The notes under the pieces were generated by a model that did not search any database, was not told the origin of the DNA, and worked only from the letters and a program-made list of their open reading frames with translations. Positions 8,397 through 17,292 of a stretch of DNA of 50,204 nt are shown here, piece after piece (the stretch's first letter is position 1; every line of letters starts with the position of its first letter). This stretch comes from JACCYQ01 sp036675565 (GTDB lineage Bacteria; Bacteroidota; Bacteroidia; Chitinophagales; Chitinophagaceae): NCBI GenBank assembly GCA_036675565.1, contig JAKFER010000020.1, positions 1 through 50,204 on the forward strand. The letters are read 5' to 3'. The translations under genes were made by a program, and so were the position numbers.

Positions 8397-9551
8397 TTAA
8401 TTTTTGCTCGATGAACGTGCCAGGAATACAATGAATATACCTATGAAAGCAATCATAAGGAATGCTATTTGTAAATTTAAAAAACCAGCTACCAGGCCAA
8501 TCAATGGAGGGCCTGCCAGGAAACCAAGAAATCCAATACTGGAAACAGCTGCCAGGGCCATTCCGGGTGAATGAGTACTTTTCCCGGATTGACTATACAC
8601 AAGGGGTATAACCGAAGATACACCAAAACCTACGATTAAAAATCCTGCAATGGCCGGTATTAAATAGGGGAAAAGGATGGCTATAAATAACCCGGTTGCA
8701 ATAAGCGATCCGCTGAGATACAGTGTCTTTTGAAAACCCAGTTTGTTTACGGCCCAATCGGATATAAACCTGCCTGTTGCCATTGAAAGCATAAAGGCTG
8801 CATAACCCATACCAATAAACGATTTATCTGCTGCTACCACTTTTTTAAAATAAATACCACTCCAGTCAAACATGGCTCCTTCGCAAATCATACAGAAAAA
8901 AGCAATAATCCCTAATCTCATTAAAGTTTTATCCGGCTTAATAAAAAATTGGGAGCCTGTACTTTTTTGATCCGTATCAGGTAATAAATAGCGGTAGGTT
9001 AAAGCAAGAGCAGCTGTTATGGTAGCCGCAACCAGTAAAAAATGATTAACAGGCAACACTTCTTCACCGATCATCATACTGCCGATCCAGGCTGCCACAA
9101 AGCCAGCAAGGCTCCAAAGGCCGTGAAGCGAAGCCATGATATTTTTTTTGTACCGTGATTCCACTATAACTGCCTGGGTATTGATAGCGATATTGGAGAC
9201 ATTACCAACCATGCCAAAGAGAACAAGGCTGCCAACAAGTAAGGCAACTGAATTTGAAAGACCGATAGCTACCAGGAACAGGCTATAAAATAATAATGCA
9301 TTGGCAGCAACGCGGCGACTTCCATATTTTGACACAAGCCAACCTGAAAAAGGCACACTGATCATTGATCCTACGGGTAGTGCAAACAACACCATACCAA
9401 GGGCCACATCTGAAAGACCAATGTTTTGCTGAATACTGGGAATGCGAGATGCCCAGCTTGCAAAGCTCAATCCCTGCAGGAAAAAAAGGCAGCTTACCGC
9501 TAACCGGTAAGTTCTGTTGGTTTTACTAATGGAAAAGACTAATTCCGCCAT
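8397..9551 (-). CDS. MFS transporter (fucose-permease/YbjJ-like)
   Basis: A 384-residue polytopic membrane protein with about 12 hydrophobic segments. The opening FLQGLSFASWASRIPSIQQN and the motif GWLVSKYGSRRVAANALL after segment 2 are typical of the YbjJ/fucose permease branch of the major facilitator superfamily. It is the first gene of a two-gene unit with the GH63-like glucosidase, which suggests uptake of the glycoside that the enzyme then cleaves. Regulation by the divergent LacI protein is likely given operator-like palindromes in the gap. Confidence 0.82.
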   Translation of the reverse strand: MAELVFSISKTNRTYRLAVSCLFFLQGLSFASWASRIPSIQQNIGLSDVALGMVLFALPVGSMISVPFSGWLVSKYGSRRVAANALLFYSLFLVAIGLSNSVALLVGSLVLFGMVGNVSNIAINTQAVIVESRYKKNIMASLHGLWSLAGFVAAWIGSMMIGEEVLPVNHFLLVAATITAALALTYRYLLPDTDQKSTGSQFFIKPDKTLMRLGIIAFFCMICEGAMFDWSGIYFKKVVAADKSFIGMGYAAFMLSMATGRFISDWAVNKLGFQKTLYLSGSLIATGLFIAILFPYLIPAIAGFLIVGFGVSSVIPLVYSQSGKSTHSPGMALAAVSSIGFLGFLAGPPLIGLVAGFLNLQIAFLMIAFIGIFIVFLARSSSKN

Positions 9552-9703
9552 AACATTGTGCTTTTCTTATTTAATCACTGTTTTATTTTTTTCATATAGC
9601 GATTAACAATCGAAAGATATCTGGCGTAAGCAAATTTGCAAGCTAAAGTAAAAAGAACCGGAAAACGCAAGTATTGAAGTTCCAATACACAAGTTATGCC
9701 ATA

Positions 9704-9721
9704 TTTGTTTAAACGATTCAA
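9704..9721. promoter_or_regulatory. Degenerate second LacI-type operator
   Basis: TTTGTTTAAACG is identical to the left part of the perfect palindrome at 9897-9922, but the right half (ATTCAA) is degenerate. It lies about 150 bp upstream of the MFS start codon, so two sites could allow looping or separate control of the two transcription units. Inferred from sequence likeness only. Confidence 0.45.
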
Positions 9722-9792
9722 CTTTTACGCAGTTAACAATAAGATCACACCATTTATTATTGTAAAATGTATGGTGTAATGATAATAAAAAT

Positions 9793-9814
9793 GTCCGCTG
9801 TAGAAACAGCGGAC
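9793..9814 (-). terminator. Hairpin with U-tract on the minus strand (attenuator-like)
   Basis: Perfect 9-bp stem GTCCGCTGT/ACAGCGGAC with a 4-nt loop. Read on the minus strand it is followed by ATTTTTATTAT, so it looks like an intrinsic terminator inside the likely leader of the MFS-GH63 transcript, if that starts near the palindrome at 9897-9922. Alternatively it ends a short antisense or read-through RNA. Confidence 0.5.
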
Positions 9815-9896
9815 CGCCTTAACGATTGGTTGCTATATAAAAAAATAATTGATCCGGATTTACAATAATTAATCCGTGATCGGCACAAAAGTAGTT

Positions 9897-9922
9897 AATT
9901 TGTTTAAACGTTTAAACAAATT
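9897..9922. promoter_or_regulatory. LacI-family operator (26-bp perfect palindrome)
   Basis: AATTTGTTTAAAC followed by its exact reverse complement, with the central CG step usual for LacI-family operators (core TTTAAACGTTTAAA). It lies 90 bp before the LacI-type gene and in the shared control region with the MFS-GH63 genes, so the encoded protein is the likely ligand. Confidence 0.75.
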
Positions 9923-10012
9923 GGCGATTTTAAGAAATAATTGGATTATAAACTACCAGGGTGATAGTTTAATGCCAGATGATAACTATGTTTATTAACT
10001 TCGGGCCAGTGT

Positions 10013-11035
10013 ATGAAAAAAAAAGTTTCATTAAAGGATATAGCAGAAAGAGTAGGCGTTTCTATTACCCTGGTTTCTTATGTTTTAAATAATCGCTTCA
10101 AGGACAGGATCAATAAAGAGGTTGCTCAAAAAATAAGGACTACTGCAGAAAAATTAAATTATCGCCCCAATCATATTGCCAAAAGCCTGAAAACAAATAA
10201 AACTTTTACATTGGGGCTGGTTGTTGCGGATATTGCCAATCCATTTTTCTCTTCACTGGCACGAATTATAGAAGATGAAGCGGAAAAGTATAACTATACT
10301 GTGATTTTTGGAAGCTCGGATGAAAGTGCTGAACGATCCAGAAAATTGATCAATATTTTTATGGATCACCAGGTAGATGGACTGATCATTGCTCCTGCCG
10401 AAAATGATGAAAGCATCATTGAAACGCTTCGCAAAACCAAAATGCCATTCGTATTAATTGACAGGTACTTCCCCGATATGGACGTCAGCTATGTGGTGGT
10501 TAATAATTTTGAAGCAACATTCCATGGTATTAACCATTTAATTGAGCAGGGATACACAAGGATTGGTATGATCGGCTTTAAAACCAGGCTTGTAAATTTA
10601 AAAGAACGCAAAGCAGGATATAAAGCGGCATTGAAAAAGGGAGGATTGACATTTAACAAAAACTGGTTGAAAGAAGTGCAGGTAGATGATCCCGGCATTG
10701 GTGAAGTGGAAAATGCCATTCATGATTTGCTTTCTCTCCCCGAACCGGTTGATGCTATATTTTTTGCAAGTAATAAAGTATCCACAACAGGCTTGAAATA
10801 TATCAATACACTTTCTGTCAATATCCCGGGTGATTTAGCCATTCTTACTTTTGATGAATCCGATGCTACAGAAATATTTTATTCCCGGCTTTCACATATC
10901 CGCCAGCCTTTAAGTGAGATGGGAACAGAAGCGGTCAAAATTTTATTTGAAAATATCAGCAACACAAAAAAAATTACACAGCGGGTTTTGCAGGCAGAAT
11001 TAGTGATCGGGAAATCTACTCCTGTAGTAAAATAA
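10013..11035 (+). CDS. LacI-family transcriptional regulator
   Basis: A 340-residue regulator. Residues 1-60 hold the LacI DNA-binding domain (SLKDIAERVGVSITLVSYVL, then the hinge region LNYRPNHIAKSLKTNKT). Residues from about 62 form a periplasmic-binding-protein-like sensor domain (LGLVVADIANPFFSSLA, FDESDATEIFYSRLSHIRQP) that would bind a sugar or sugar phosphate. It is divergent from the MFS/GH63 unit and upstream of the SusC/SusD pair, so it may coordinate uptake and cleavage of one glycan. Its own promoter region carries a perfect operator palindrome. Confidence 0.9.
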   Translation: MKKKVSLKDIAERVGVSITLVSYVLNNRFKDRINKEVAQKIRTTAEKLNYRPNHIAKSLKTNKTFTLGLVVADIANPFFSSLARIIEDEAEKYNYTVIFGSSDESAERSRKLINIFMDHQVDGLIIAPAENDESIIETLRKTKMPFVLIDRYFPDMDVSYVVVNNFEATFHGINHLIEQGYTRIGMIGFKTRLVNLKERKAGYKAALKKGGLTFNKNWLKEVQVDDPGIGEVENAIHDLLSLPEPVDAIFFASNKVSTTGLKYINTLSVNIPGDLAILTFDESDATEIFYSRLSHIRQPLSEMGTEAVKILFENISNTKKITQRVLQAELVIGKSTPVVK

Positions 11036-11403
11036 CTGCAATCATTTCACTTTTATATTTTTAATGAAATGATCCATTGAATACTTAAGGAGTTTGCATT
11101 CAATTGCCAAAAAGAGGAATCTGAAAGAAGTATTTCAATCCCGGCTGCTTTTTTCATGTATGTTAATTCCTTTCCCATGTATTCTTTTTCTTAGTTCATG
11201 ATGGTAATTGACACTAATGTTCATAATAATAATGAAGTGAATGTCTATCCTGTAGAATCATATTAATATTATAGCCGCGGGAAGTCTTCACGTTTATCAC
11301 TTCTTTTTATCAGAGAAAATTATAAGTCCATTTTTCAGTTTTACACAGCTTAATTAATGGTGTGAAACAGAAAATTATTTAAGACATTTTTAAATATTTA
11401 AGA
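11036..11403. other. Intergenic region before susC, 368 bp
   Basis: Directly after the LacI-type gene there is a 9-bp perfect hairpin (ATCATTTCA at 11041-11049, TGAAATGAT at 11065-11073) that may act as a weak terminator, though no T-run follows. The rest should hold the susC promoter and leader, but I could not find a clear TTTG/TAnnTTTG pair or a copy of the LacI operator. Confidence 0.45.
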
Positions 11404-14400
11404 ATGAAAAAACGACTGTTATTATGGTTAGGAGTAATTGTGTTTATTACGCAACTCCAGGCGCAAAATCGTACCATTACAGGTATTGTTGTTGATAACA
11501 ATAACCAACCAATAAGTGGTGCAACTGTAAAAGTTGTAGGTAGTAATGATGCAACTGTTACTGATTCAGAAGGCTCATTTATCCTGAACGTTTCTTCTGC
11601 CGCAGAAAGTATTGAAATTTCTTCGCTGGGTTATAATTCAATTATAGTTTTAATTCCAGCATCCGGTATGGTAAATGTTGCATTGGAAAATACTGAAGCC
11701 GCCATATTGAATGAAGTGGTGGTTATGGGTTATGGTTCACAAAGACGTGCGAATATAACATCGTCTATTTCCAGTGTAAAAGCGGATAAAATTGAGAACC
11801 GGCCATTTACTTCAGTAGATCAAATGTTACAGGGAAAAGTTACCGGCTTGCAGGCTCCACTCGTTTCTGGCCAACCAGGTTCTGCACAATCTATCAGGAT
11901 CCGTGGAATTGGGTCAGTTACTGCTGGTGCTGATCCGCTGTTTGTTGTAGATGGAATAATTATCAATTCAGGTGATTTGTCCAGTAACACAACTACAGCC
12001 AATGCATTAGCAGGTGTAAACCCAAACGACATTGAAAGTGTAAATGTTTTAAAGGATGCACAGGCCACTTCTATCTATGGATCCCGGGGTGCAAATGGTG
12101 TAATTATCATTACAACAAAAAAGGGCCGGATTGGAAAAACTTTGATCAGGGCAGATGCGGAAGTGGGTACCAATACCATAGCAGACCTTCCCGATAATGC
12201 CAGGTATTTAACTTCTGATGAATGGATCATGTTGTTTGAAGAGGGATTAGTAAATGCAGGTTTATCACCGGCCGTTGCGGATGCTATTGCTACATCATAT
12301 GGCAAGGGTTCAGGAATAAATACAGATTGGTTGGATTTAGTTACCCGTCGTGGAAACCAGCAACAATACAATGTTTCAGCAAGTGGCGGGGATACTAAAA
12401 ATCAATTTTATTTTTCAGGCGGTTATTTTAAACAAGAAGGTGTTGTACTCAAATCTGATTTTACCCGTTATTCTTTCAGGGGTAATTACAATCATAGAGT
12501 AAATGATAAATTGAATTTAAATGTTAACCTAAGCGGATCAAACAGTATTCAGCGTACACCCAATAACAGTGGCGCATTTTCTAACCCGGTAAGTTCTTCC
12601 ATCTTTTTAATGCCAACACAAAACCCTTTCAATGATGACGGAAGTCTGAATATTAACACAACAGGTAATCTTGGTTTTTCCGGTAATTATAATCCATTAT
12701 ATATAGCCGAAAATGATATTGCGGAATTGCGGACAACACTTATTCAAGGAACTGCTGGAGGAGTATATGAAATTATAAAAAATTTAAAATTTACTTCCCG
12801 GTTTGGTATAGATTATAATGTACTCGAAGAGTTTGGTTTTTGGAACCAGTTTCATGGTGATGGCGTAACGTATGGTGGTATCGGGTTTCCTTTGTATTCA
12901 AGATATTTTAATTGGGTTGCTACCAATCAGTTGGATTATATGACTTCAATACCTGGGGTAGAAGGTTTATCTATTGATGCTAAATTAGGTTATGAAGCAC
13001 AGAAATCTAAAAGTTATGGGATCACAGCTGTTGCACAAGGATATCCTCCAACCAATCAACTTTATTTAACGGTAAATGCAGCTACACCAGTACAGGCATC
13101 TTCAGCGGCATCAGACTATAGCCTGGGAGGGTTGTATTCTTCACTGAGTTTTAATTACCTGAATAAATATATTTTAAGTGGAAGTTTTCGTCGCGATGGT
13201 TCTTCAAGGTTTAGTAAAAATAACCAGTTTGGAAATTTCTGGTCTGTAGGTGCGGCATGGAATATTGACCGTGAGAATTTTTTGAATGATGTTTCATTCA
13301 TCAATGCACTTAAACTGCGTGGTTCGTACGGGTTAACAGGTAATGCGGCTATTGGTGATTACGCATGGCGCACAGGAATAGCCTACGGCGTAAGTTATGG
13401 TGGTCAACCTGGCGGTACATTCAGCAATGTTGGTAATGCAAATCTAACATGGGAAAGTACTAAGCAAGCCGATATCGGGATTGATGCCAGTTTCTTTGAC
13501 AACAGGTTAGGTTTGGTGTTTGATGTTTATAGAAGGGTATCAAACAAATTATTATTTTCTAATCCTCTTTCCCGTACAACCGGCTTTGCTTCTTTTACAG
13601 ATAATATTGGGGAGGTAGAAAATCAAGGCATAGAGTTGATGCTTACAGGCACACCTGTAAGAACAAAAGATTTTAGTTGGGACCTGAATTTTAATATCAC
13701 CCATAACAAGAATAAAATTTTGACATTACCGGGTGGAAAAGATATTGTGAGTGGCGGATTTATATTAAGAGAAGGTTATGACTATCGTACATTTTATGTA
13801 AGGGAGTGGGCAGGTGTTGATCCTGATAATGGCAATCCACAATGGTGGGTTGATGGATCCCACGGAGATAAAACAAGTACTTACAGTGCGGCACAAAGAC
13901 AACTTTTTGGAAGCGCTTCGCCAAAATACTGGGGCGGACTAATAAGCACTTTTACTTTTAAAGATTTTGATCTGCAAACTGATTTTGTTTACAACTATGG
14001 AAACCTCGTTACCGATGGTTGGATCTATTATGCAATAGATGGTGTTTATCCGCTTTCCAATAAATATGCACTGAATTTACAAAGATGGCAACAACCGGGA
14101 GATGTTACCAATGTTCCAAGGTATGAAGTCCAGTCTGCCAATAGTTCAAGTGATTTTTCTTCCAGGTTTTTGAACAAGGGTGATTTTATAAAACTAAGAA
14201 ACCTCACATTGGGTTATAACATGGCAGATAATTTAACTAAAAGGATAGGTGTGAGTTCTGTAAGATTTTATGTAAGAGGAACCAACATTTTTACAAAGAC
14301 CTATGATGAAAATTTAACCATGGATCCTGAACAGGGTATCAATGGTATTGGGGATTCCAATGCATTTTTTCTTAAATCATTTACAGTGGGTTTAAATGTT

Positions 14401-14409
14401 GGATTATAA
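11404..14409 (+). CDS. SusC/RagA-type TonB-linked outer-membrane transporter
   Basis: A 1001-residue outer-membrane beta-barrel that imports glycans or similar nutrients using TonB energy. Residues 1-20 are a signal peptide ending in LQAQ. Residues 22-100 form the carboxypeptidase-regulatory-like domain (TITGIVVDNNNQPISGATVK). The plug follows, with LNEVVVMGYGSQRRANIT, IRIRGIGSVTAGADPLFVVD and the SusC signature SIYGSRGANGVIIITTKKG. The remainder is barrel, ending in an aromatic-poor strand (FTVGLNVGL). SusD follows by 21 bp; the two form the lidded transport complex. The neighbouring LacI regulator, MFS and GH63 genes suggest an alpha-glucoside-type substrate. Confidence 0.95.
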   Translation: MKKRLLLWLGVIVFITQLQAQNRTITGIVVDNNNQPISGATVKVVGSNDATVTDSEGSFILNVSSAAESIEISSLGYNSIIVLIPASGMVNVALENTEAAILNEVVVMGYGSQRRANITSSISSVKADKIENRPFTSVDQMLQGKVTGLQAPLVSGQPGSAQSIRIRGIGSVTAGADPLFVVDGIIINSGDLSSNTTTANALAGVNPNDIESVNVLKDAQATSIYGSRGANGVIIITTKKGRIGKTLIRADAEVGTNTIADLPDNARYLTSDEWIMLFEEGLVNAGLSPAVADAIATSYGKGSGINTDWLDLVTRRGNQQQYNVSASGGDTKNQFYFSGGYFKQEGVVLKSDFTRYSFRGNYNHRVNDKLNLNVNLSGSNSIQRTPNNSGAFSNPVSSSIFLMPTQNPFNDDGSLNINTTGNLGFSGNYNPLYIAENDIAELRTTLIQGTAGGVYEIIKNLKFTSRFGIDYNVLEEFGFWNQFHGDGVTYGGIGFPLYSRYFNWVATNQLDYMTSIPGVEGLSIDAKLGYEAQKSKSYGITAVAQGYPPTNQLYLTVNAATPVQASSAASDYSLGGLYSSLSFNYLNKYILSGSFRRDGSSRFSKNNQFGNFWSVGAAWNIDRENFLNDVSFINALKLRGSYGLTGNAAIGDYAWRTGIAYGVSYGGQPGGTFSNVGNANLTWESTKQADIGIDASFFDNRLGLVFDVYRRVSNKLLFSNPLSRTTGFASFTDNIGEVENQGIELMLTGTPVRTKDFSWDLNFNITHNKNKILTLPGGKDIVSGGFILREGYDYRTFYVREWAGVDPDNGNPQWWVDGSHGDKTSTYSAAQRQLFGSASPKYWGGLISTFTFKDFDLQTDFVYNYGNLVTDGWIYYAIDGVYPLSNKYALNLQRWQQPGDVTNVPRYEVQSANSSSDFSSRFLNKGDFIKLRNLTLGYNMADNLTKRIGVSSVRFYVRGTNIFTKTYDENLTMDPEQGINGIGDSNAFFLKSFTVGLNVGL

Positions 14410-14430
14410 AAATCTAAAAAATTAAATAAG

Positions 14431-15894
14431 ATGTTCAGCAAAAAAATATCAATTTACCTCGTTGCCACATTCGCATTCATGTCTTCATGCAAAAAAGATT
14501 TTTACGATCTGCAGCCATATGATGCATTGCCAGTGGAAGGCGCCATATCAACTGATGCTGATTTAAATGTAATGGTTAATGGCATGTATTCTTCCTTGCG
14601 AAGTGTAAATTTATATGGAAGAACATTGCCAGTAAAGGGAGACCTGGCATCGGATAATGTCTATCTGAAAGGCAATAATTCAGGCAGGTATTATGAGTTC
14701 AGGGATTATAACCAAACGGCAGCAAATGCTGATGCTTTAGGCGTATGGAACAGTGCATATATCGCCATTAAAAATGCAAATATTGTTATACACGCAGATT
14801 TAAATCCTTCACCAATTATTGATCAATTAAAAGGAGAAGCTTTTGCTGTAAGAGCATTAATGCATTTCGAATTGGTTCGCAATTTTGCAAAGCCTTATAC
14901 AGTGGATGCAAACGCATTGGGCGTGCCCATTGTAACTTCATTTGTACAGGATGCAAGACCTGCCCGCAACACCGTTACAGAAGTTTATGATCAAATAATA
15001 AATGATTTGACCCAGGCTTATGCATTAATGAGTTTTAACCAGGGTGAAGCAGTTGAAATAACTTCAACAGGTAATACCAGGGTGTTAACATCCGAATATT
15101 TTACAAAGTATGCAGCTATGGGATTATTGGCAAAGGTGTATTTGCACATGGGGGAATGGGCCAAAGCCAAAGATGCCGCATTGGATGTTGTTAATAACAG
15201 TGGTTTTATTTTGGTTAGCGCAAATGATTATGTTGATTATTGGAATAATCCTGCTACACAAACAGACCAGGTTGAAACTTTATTTGAAGTTTCCAGTGAT
15301 GCTTCTGCCAATCTCAGCTCCAACTCATTATCTAATTTCTATTCTTTAGAAGGCTATGGAGATATCTGGGTTACCAATGAATTATTTGAAAAATATAGTA
15401 ATGGTGATGTGAGGCTGGATGTAATTGAAGTTAGTGTTGATGATGCAATGCCTGGGGAAACTGTTTACCTGGTACATAAATATCCCAATACATCTAATCC
15501 TGCGGATAAAGATGATACGAAAGTTTTACGGTTTGCTGATGTGCTGCTCATTTTAGCAGAGGCATATGCCAGGCTGGGACAAGAAGATGAAGCCAGGATG
15601 CGATTGAACCAGGTTGCTCAAACCAGGCATCCTGGTTTTGGAGGTAATTCATCTTCGGGAACTGTATTACTTGAAGATATCATAGAAGAAAGAAGAAAGG
15701 AATTAGCTTTTGAAGGCGATAGGTATTGGGACCTGATGCGTTTGAACCTGCCTATTTTAAATCATACAACATCACAACATCCGCTCATATTATTACCTAT
15801 CGATGTTAATAATTTTCGGAGGATATTTCCCATACCACAAGCGGAACTCGATGCAAATGAAAATATCAGGGGACAACAAAACCCGGGATTTTAA
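14431..15894 (+). CDS. SusD/RagB-family outer-membrane lipoprotein
   Basis: A 487-residue surface lipoprotein that binds substrate and acts as the lid of the SusC channel. A lipoprotein signal peptide ends at Cys20 (FMSSCKKDFYDLQP). Typical SusD parts are visible: helical repeats with GEAFAVRALMHFELVRNFA, and the C-terminal signature DIIEERRKELAFEGDRYWDLMR followed by IFPIPQAELDANENI. It is the last gene of the susCD unit, closed by a terminator at 15912-15943. Confidence 0.95.
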   Translation: MFSKKISIYLVATFAFMSSCKKDFYDLQPYDALPVEGAISTDADLNVMVNGMYSSLRSVNLYGRTLPVKGDLASDNVYLKGNNSGRYYEFRDYNQTAANADALGVWNSAYIAIKNANIVIHADLNPSPIIDQLKGEAFAVRALMHFELVRNFAKPYTVDANALGVPIVTSFVQDARPARNTVTEVYDQIINDLTQAYALMSFNQGEAVEITSTGNTRVLTSEYFTKYAAMGLLAKVYLHMGEWAKAKDAALDVVNNSGFILVSANDYVDYWNNPATQTDQVETLFEVSSDASANLSSNSLSNFYSLEGYGDIWVTNELFEKYSNGDVRLDVIEVSVDDAMPGETVYLVHKYPNTSNPADKDDTKVLRFADVLLILAEAYARLGQEDEARMRLNQVAQTRHPGFGGNSSSGTVLLEDIIEERRKELAFEGDRYWDLMRLNLPILNHTTSQHPLILLPIDVNNFRRIFPIPQAELDANENIRGQQNPGF

Positions 15895-15911
15895 TATTAA
15901 AACCAACTAAT

Positions 15912-15943
15912 AAAAGGGTTGAAAACAACTCTTTTATTTTTTT
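15912..15943 (+). terminator. Terminator after susD
   Basis: Ten-bp stem AAAAGGGTTG/CAACTCTTTT (one G-T wobble) with an AAAA loop, then ATTTTTTTG. It lies 17 bp after the susD stop codon. Confidence 0.75.
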
Positions 15944-15983
15944 GATTTAAATATATTTGGTTTCGCATCAATAATACCCGCTA

Positions 15984-16739
15984 TTAAATACTCCTGATTG
16001 CTTTCTTAAAAAGGATTGTATTCCCTTGGCTAACAATAATAGGTTCCAAAGAAGGAATGGCCAATTCGAGTACATACCTGCTTTTATCAATGCGCCTGAA
16101 TTTTTTCAGGTGTGTCATGTTAACAATAAATTTCCTGTTTGCTTTAAAAAATACATTTTCATCCAAATGCTTTTCAATATCAATGAGGTTGGCATATTCT
16201 GTCATATATTTTTTATAGGAGACATCAACAAGGTAAACAATCCTGCTTTCACTAAAAAAATATACCACATCGTTTAAGTGAATATTACTGTATTCATCGC
16301 CACGCTTTACAATAACATTGTTTTTCTTTTGTTGAAGTGGTTGAAGGAACTCATAAATCGTGTTGTTTTCAAAAATAAAATTTTTTAATCTTTCATATTT
16401 ATTGATGGCTTTAATAAGTTCCGTCTGCGATACAGGTTTCAATAAATAATCGATGCCATTATTTTTAAAAGCATCCGCATAATAGTTATCATAAGCAGTA
16501 ATAAAAATTACCGGAGCTTTTATGGAAGTTTGGGAAAACAAACTAAAAGTAGGGCCATCAGGCAGGTGTATGTCCATCAGAACAAGATCATAGTATGTAT
16601 TTGAATCAAACCAATTCATGCATTCGCGTATGCTGGTAAGTGTTGCAACAACTTTATAAGGGATAGATAAGTTACTAAGTTCTGAAACTAACAGTTTGGT
16701 TGAAAATGCTTCATCCTCAATGATGACAATTTTAAGCAT
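15984..16739 (-). CDS. LytTR-family response regulator
   Basis: A 251-residue two-domain regulator from the ATG at 16739. The frame extends 31 codons further upstream, but IVIIEDE, the usual receiver start, follows directly after 16739. The receiver domain (residues 1-120) has acidic residues E8-D9-E10, phosphoacceptor Asp56 in LVLMDIHLP, Thr81 and Lys101 in YLLKPVS. The C-terminal LytTR DNA-binding domain spans about residues 150-250 (VVYFFSESRIVYLV, FFKANRKFIVNMTHL). The usual LytS-type kinase partner is not adjacent; the nearest kinase gene is the MASE1 protein on the other strand. Confidence 0.9.
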   Translation of the reverse strand: MLKIVIIEDEAFSTKLLVSELSNLSIPYKVVATLTSIRECMNWFDSNTYYDLVLMDIHLPDGPTFSLFSQTSIKAPVIFITAYDNYYADAFKNNGIDYLLKPVSQTELIKAINKYERLKNFIFENNTIYEFLQPLQQKKNNVIVKRGDEYSNIHLNDVVYFFSESRIVYLVDVSYKKYMTEYANLIDIEKHLDENVFFKANRKFIVNMTHLKKFRRIDKSRYVLELAIPSLEPIIVSQGNTILFKKAIRSI

Positions 16740-16942
16740 AGCATCAGTTTTGGATTGTCTGAAAAAGATTTTTGACAATGGAATATTAGAATATTTATAA
16801 TTAAAAAAATTGCCGTTCATCCAAATTGTCAAGGATGTGACATTAGTTCCCTTTTAAATAAAATGAGGTAGATAATGCTCTTTTCTTTATGTTGCAGGCG
16901 ACCGTAAATAAACCTGAATTTGCTTTTTGATACCAGGGAATT

Positions 16943-17113
16943 TTAATGCAACACTTCATCTACTTCTATATCTCCTTTATCATTTTTTGGTTTGCGGTAA
17001 TCGTGCTTGATTTTTTGTTCAAATTCCTTTTTGTCTTTTAGGTTTCGCCTGATCATGAATATGATTAAGGCTATAGCGGCAATGCCGAAAAATGTCATGA
17101 TTAATACGTTCAT
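16943..17113 (-). CDS. Small single-pass membrane protein, 56 residues
   Basis: A short frame with ATG at 17113 and TAA at 16943. AGG lies 5 nt before the ATG as a possible ribosome-binding site. Residues 3-21 (VLIMTFFGIAAIALIIFMI) form one membrane helix, followed by RR and a charged cytoplasmic tail rich in Lys, Glu and Asp (positive-inside). The balance of a clean membrane helix and a highly charged tail argues that it is real. Function unknown. It faces the MASE1 kinase gene across a 179-bp gap holding a nested palindrome. Confidence 0.65.
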   Translation of the reverse strand: MNVLIMTFFGIAAIALIIFMIRRNLKDKKEFEQKIKHDYRKPKNDKGDIEVDEVLH

Positions 17114-17122
17114 AACCTGGAT

Positions 17123-17172
17123 GTATATAAAAAATCAATGAAAAATGGGATATCCCATGTTCTTGTATATAC
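17123..17172. promoter_or_regulatory. Nested palindrome in a divergent promoter region
   Basis: A perfect 14-bp palindrome ATGGGATATCCCAT (17145-17158) sits inside an outer inverted repeat GTATATA (17123-17129) / TATATAC (17166-17172). Its place between the 56-residue membrane protein gene and the MASE1 kinase gene suggests an operator; the binding protein is unknown. Confidence 0.45.
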
Positions 17173-17292
17173 AAAATTCTGTAAAATAAGATTCAACTAC
17201 CTGTTCGGATTTCACACGAAAAATGAATATTTTTACTTCAAGTGGTAATAGAGCCGGATTCTGGGGGTATATAAGCCTTAACTAATCTTAAT

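Larger units (their letters stand above)
9552..10012. other. Divergent control region between MFS/GH63 and lacI-type genes, 461 bp
   Basis: No gene. It holds a degenerate operator copy (9704-9721), an inverted repeat ACACCAT...ATGGTGT around 9751-9776, a perfect hairpin (9793-9814) and a perfect 26-bp palindrome (9897-9922). Confidence 0.6.
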
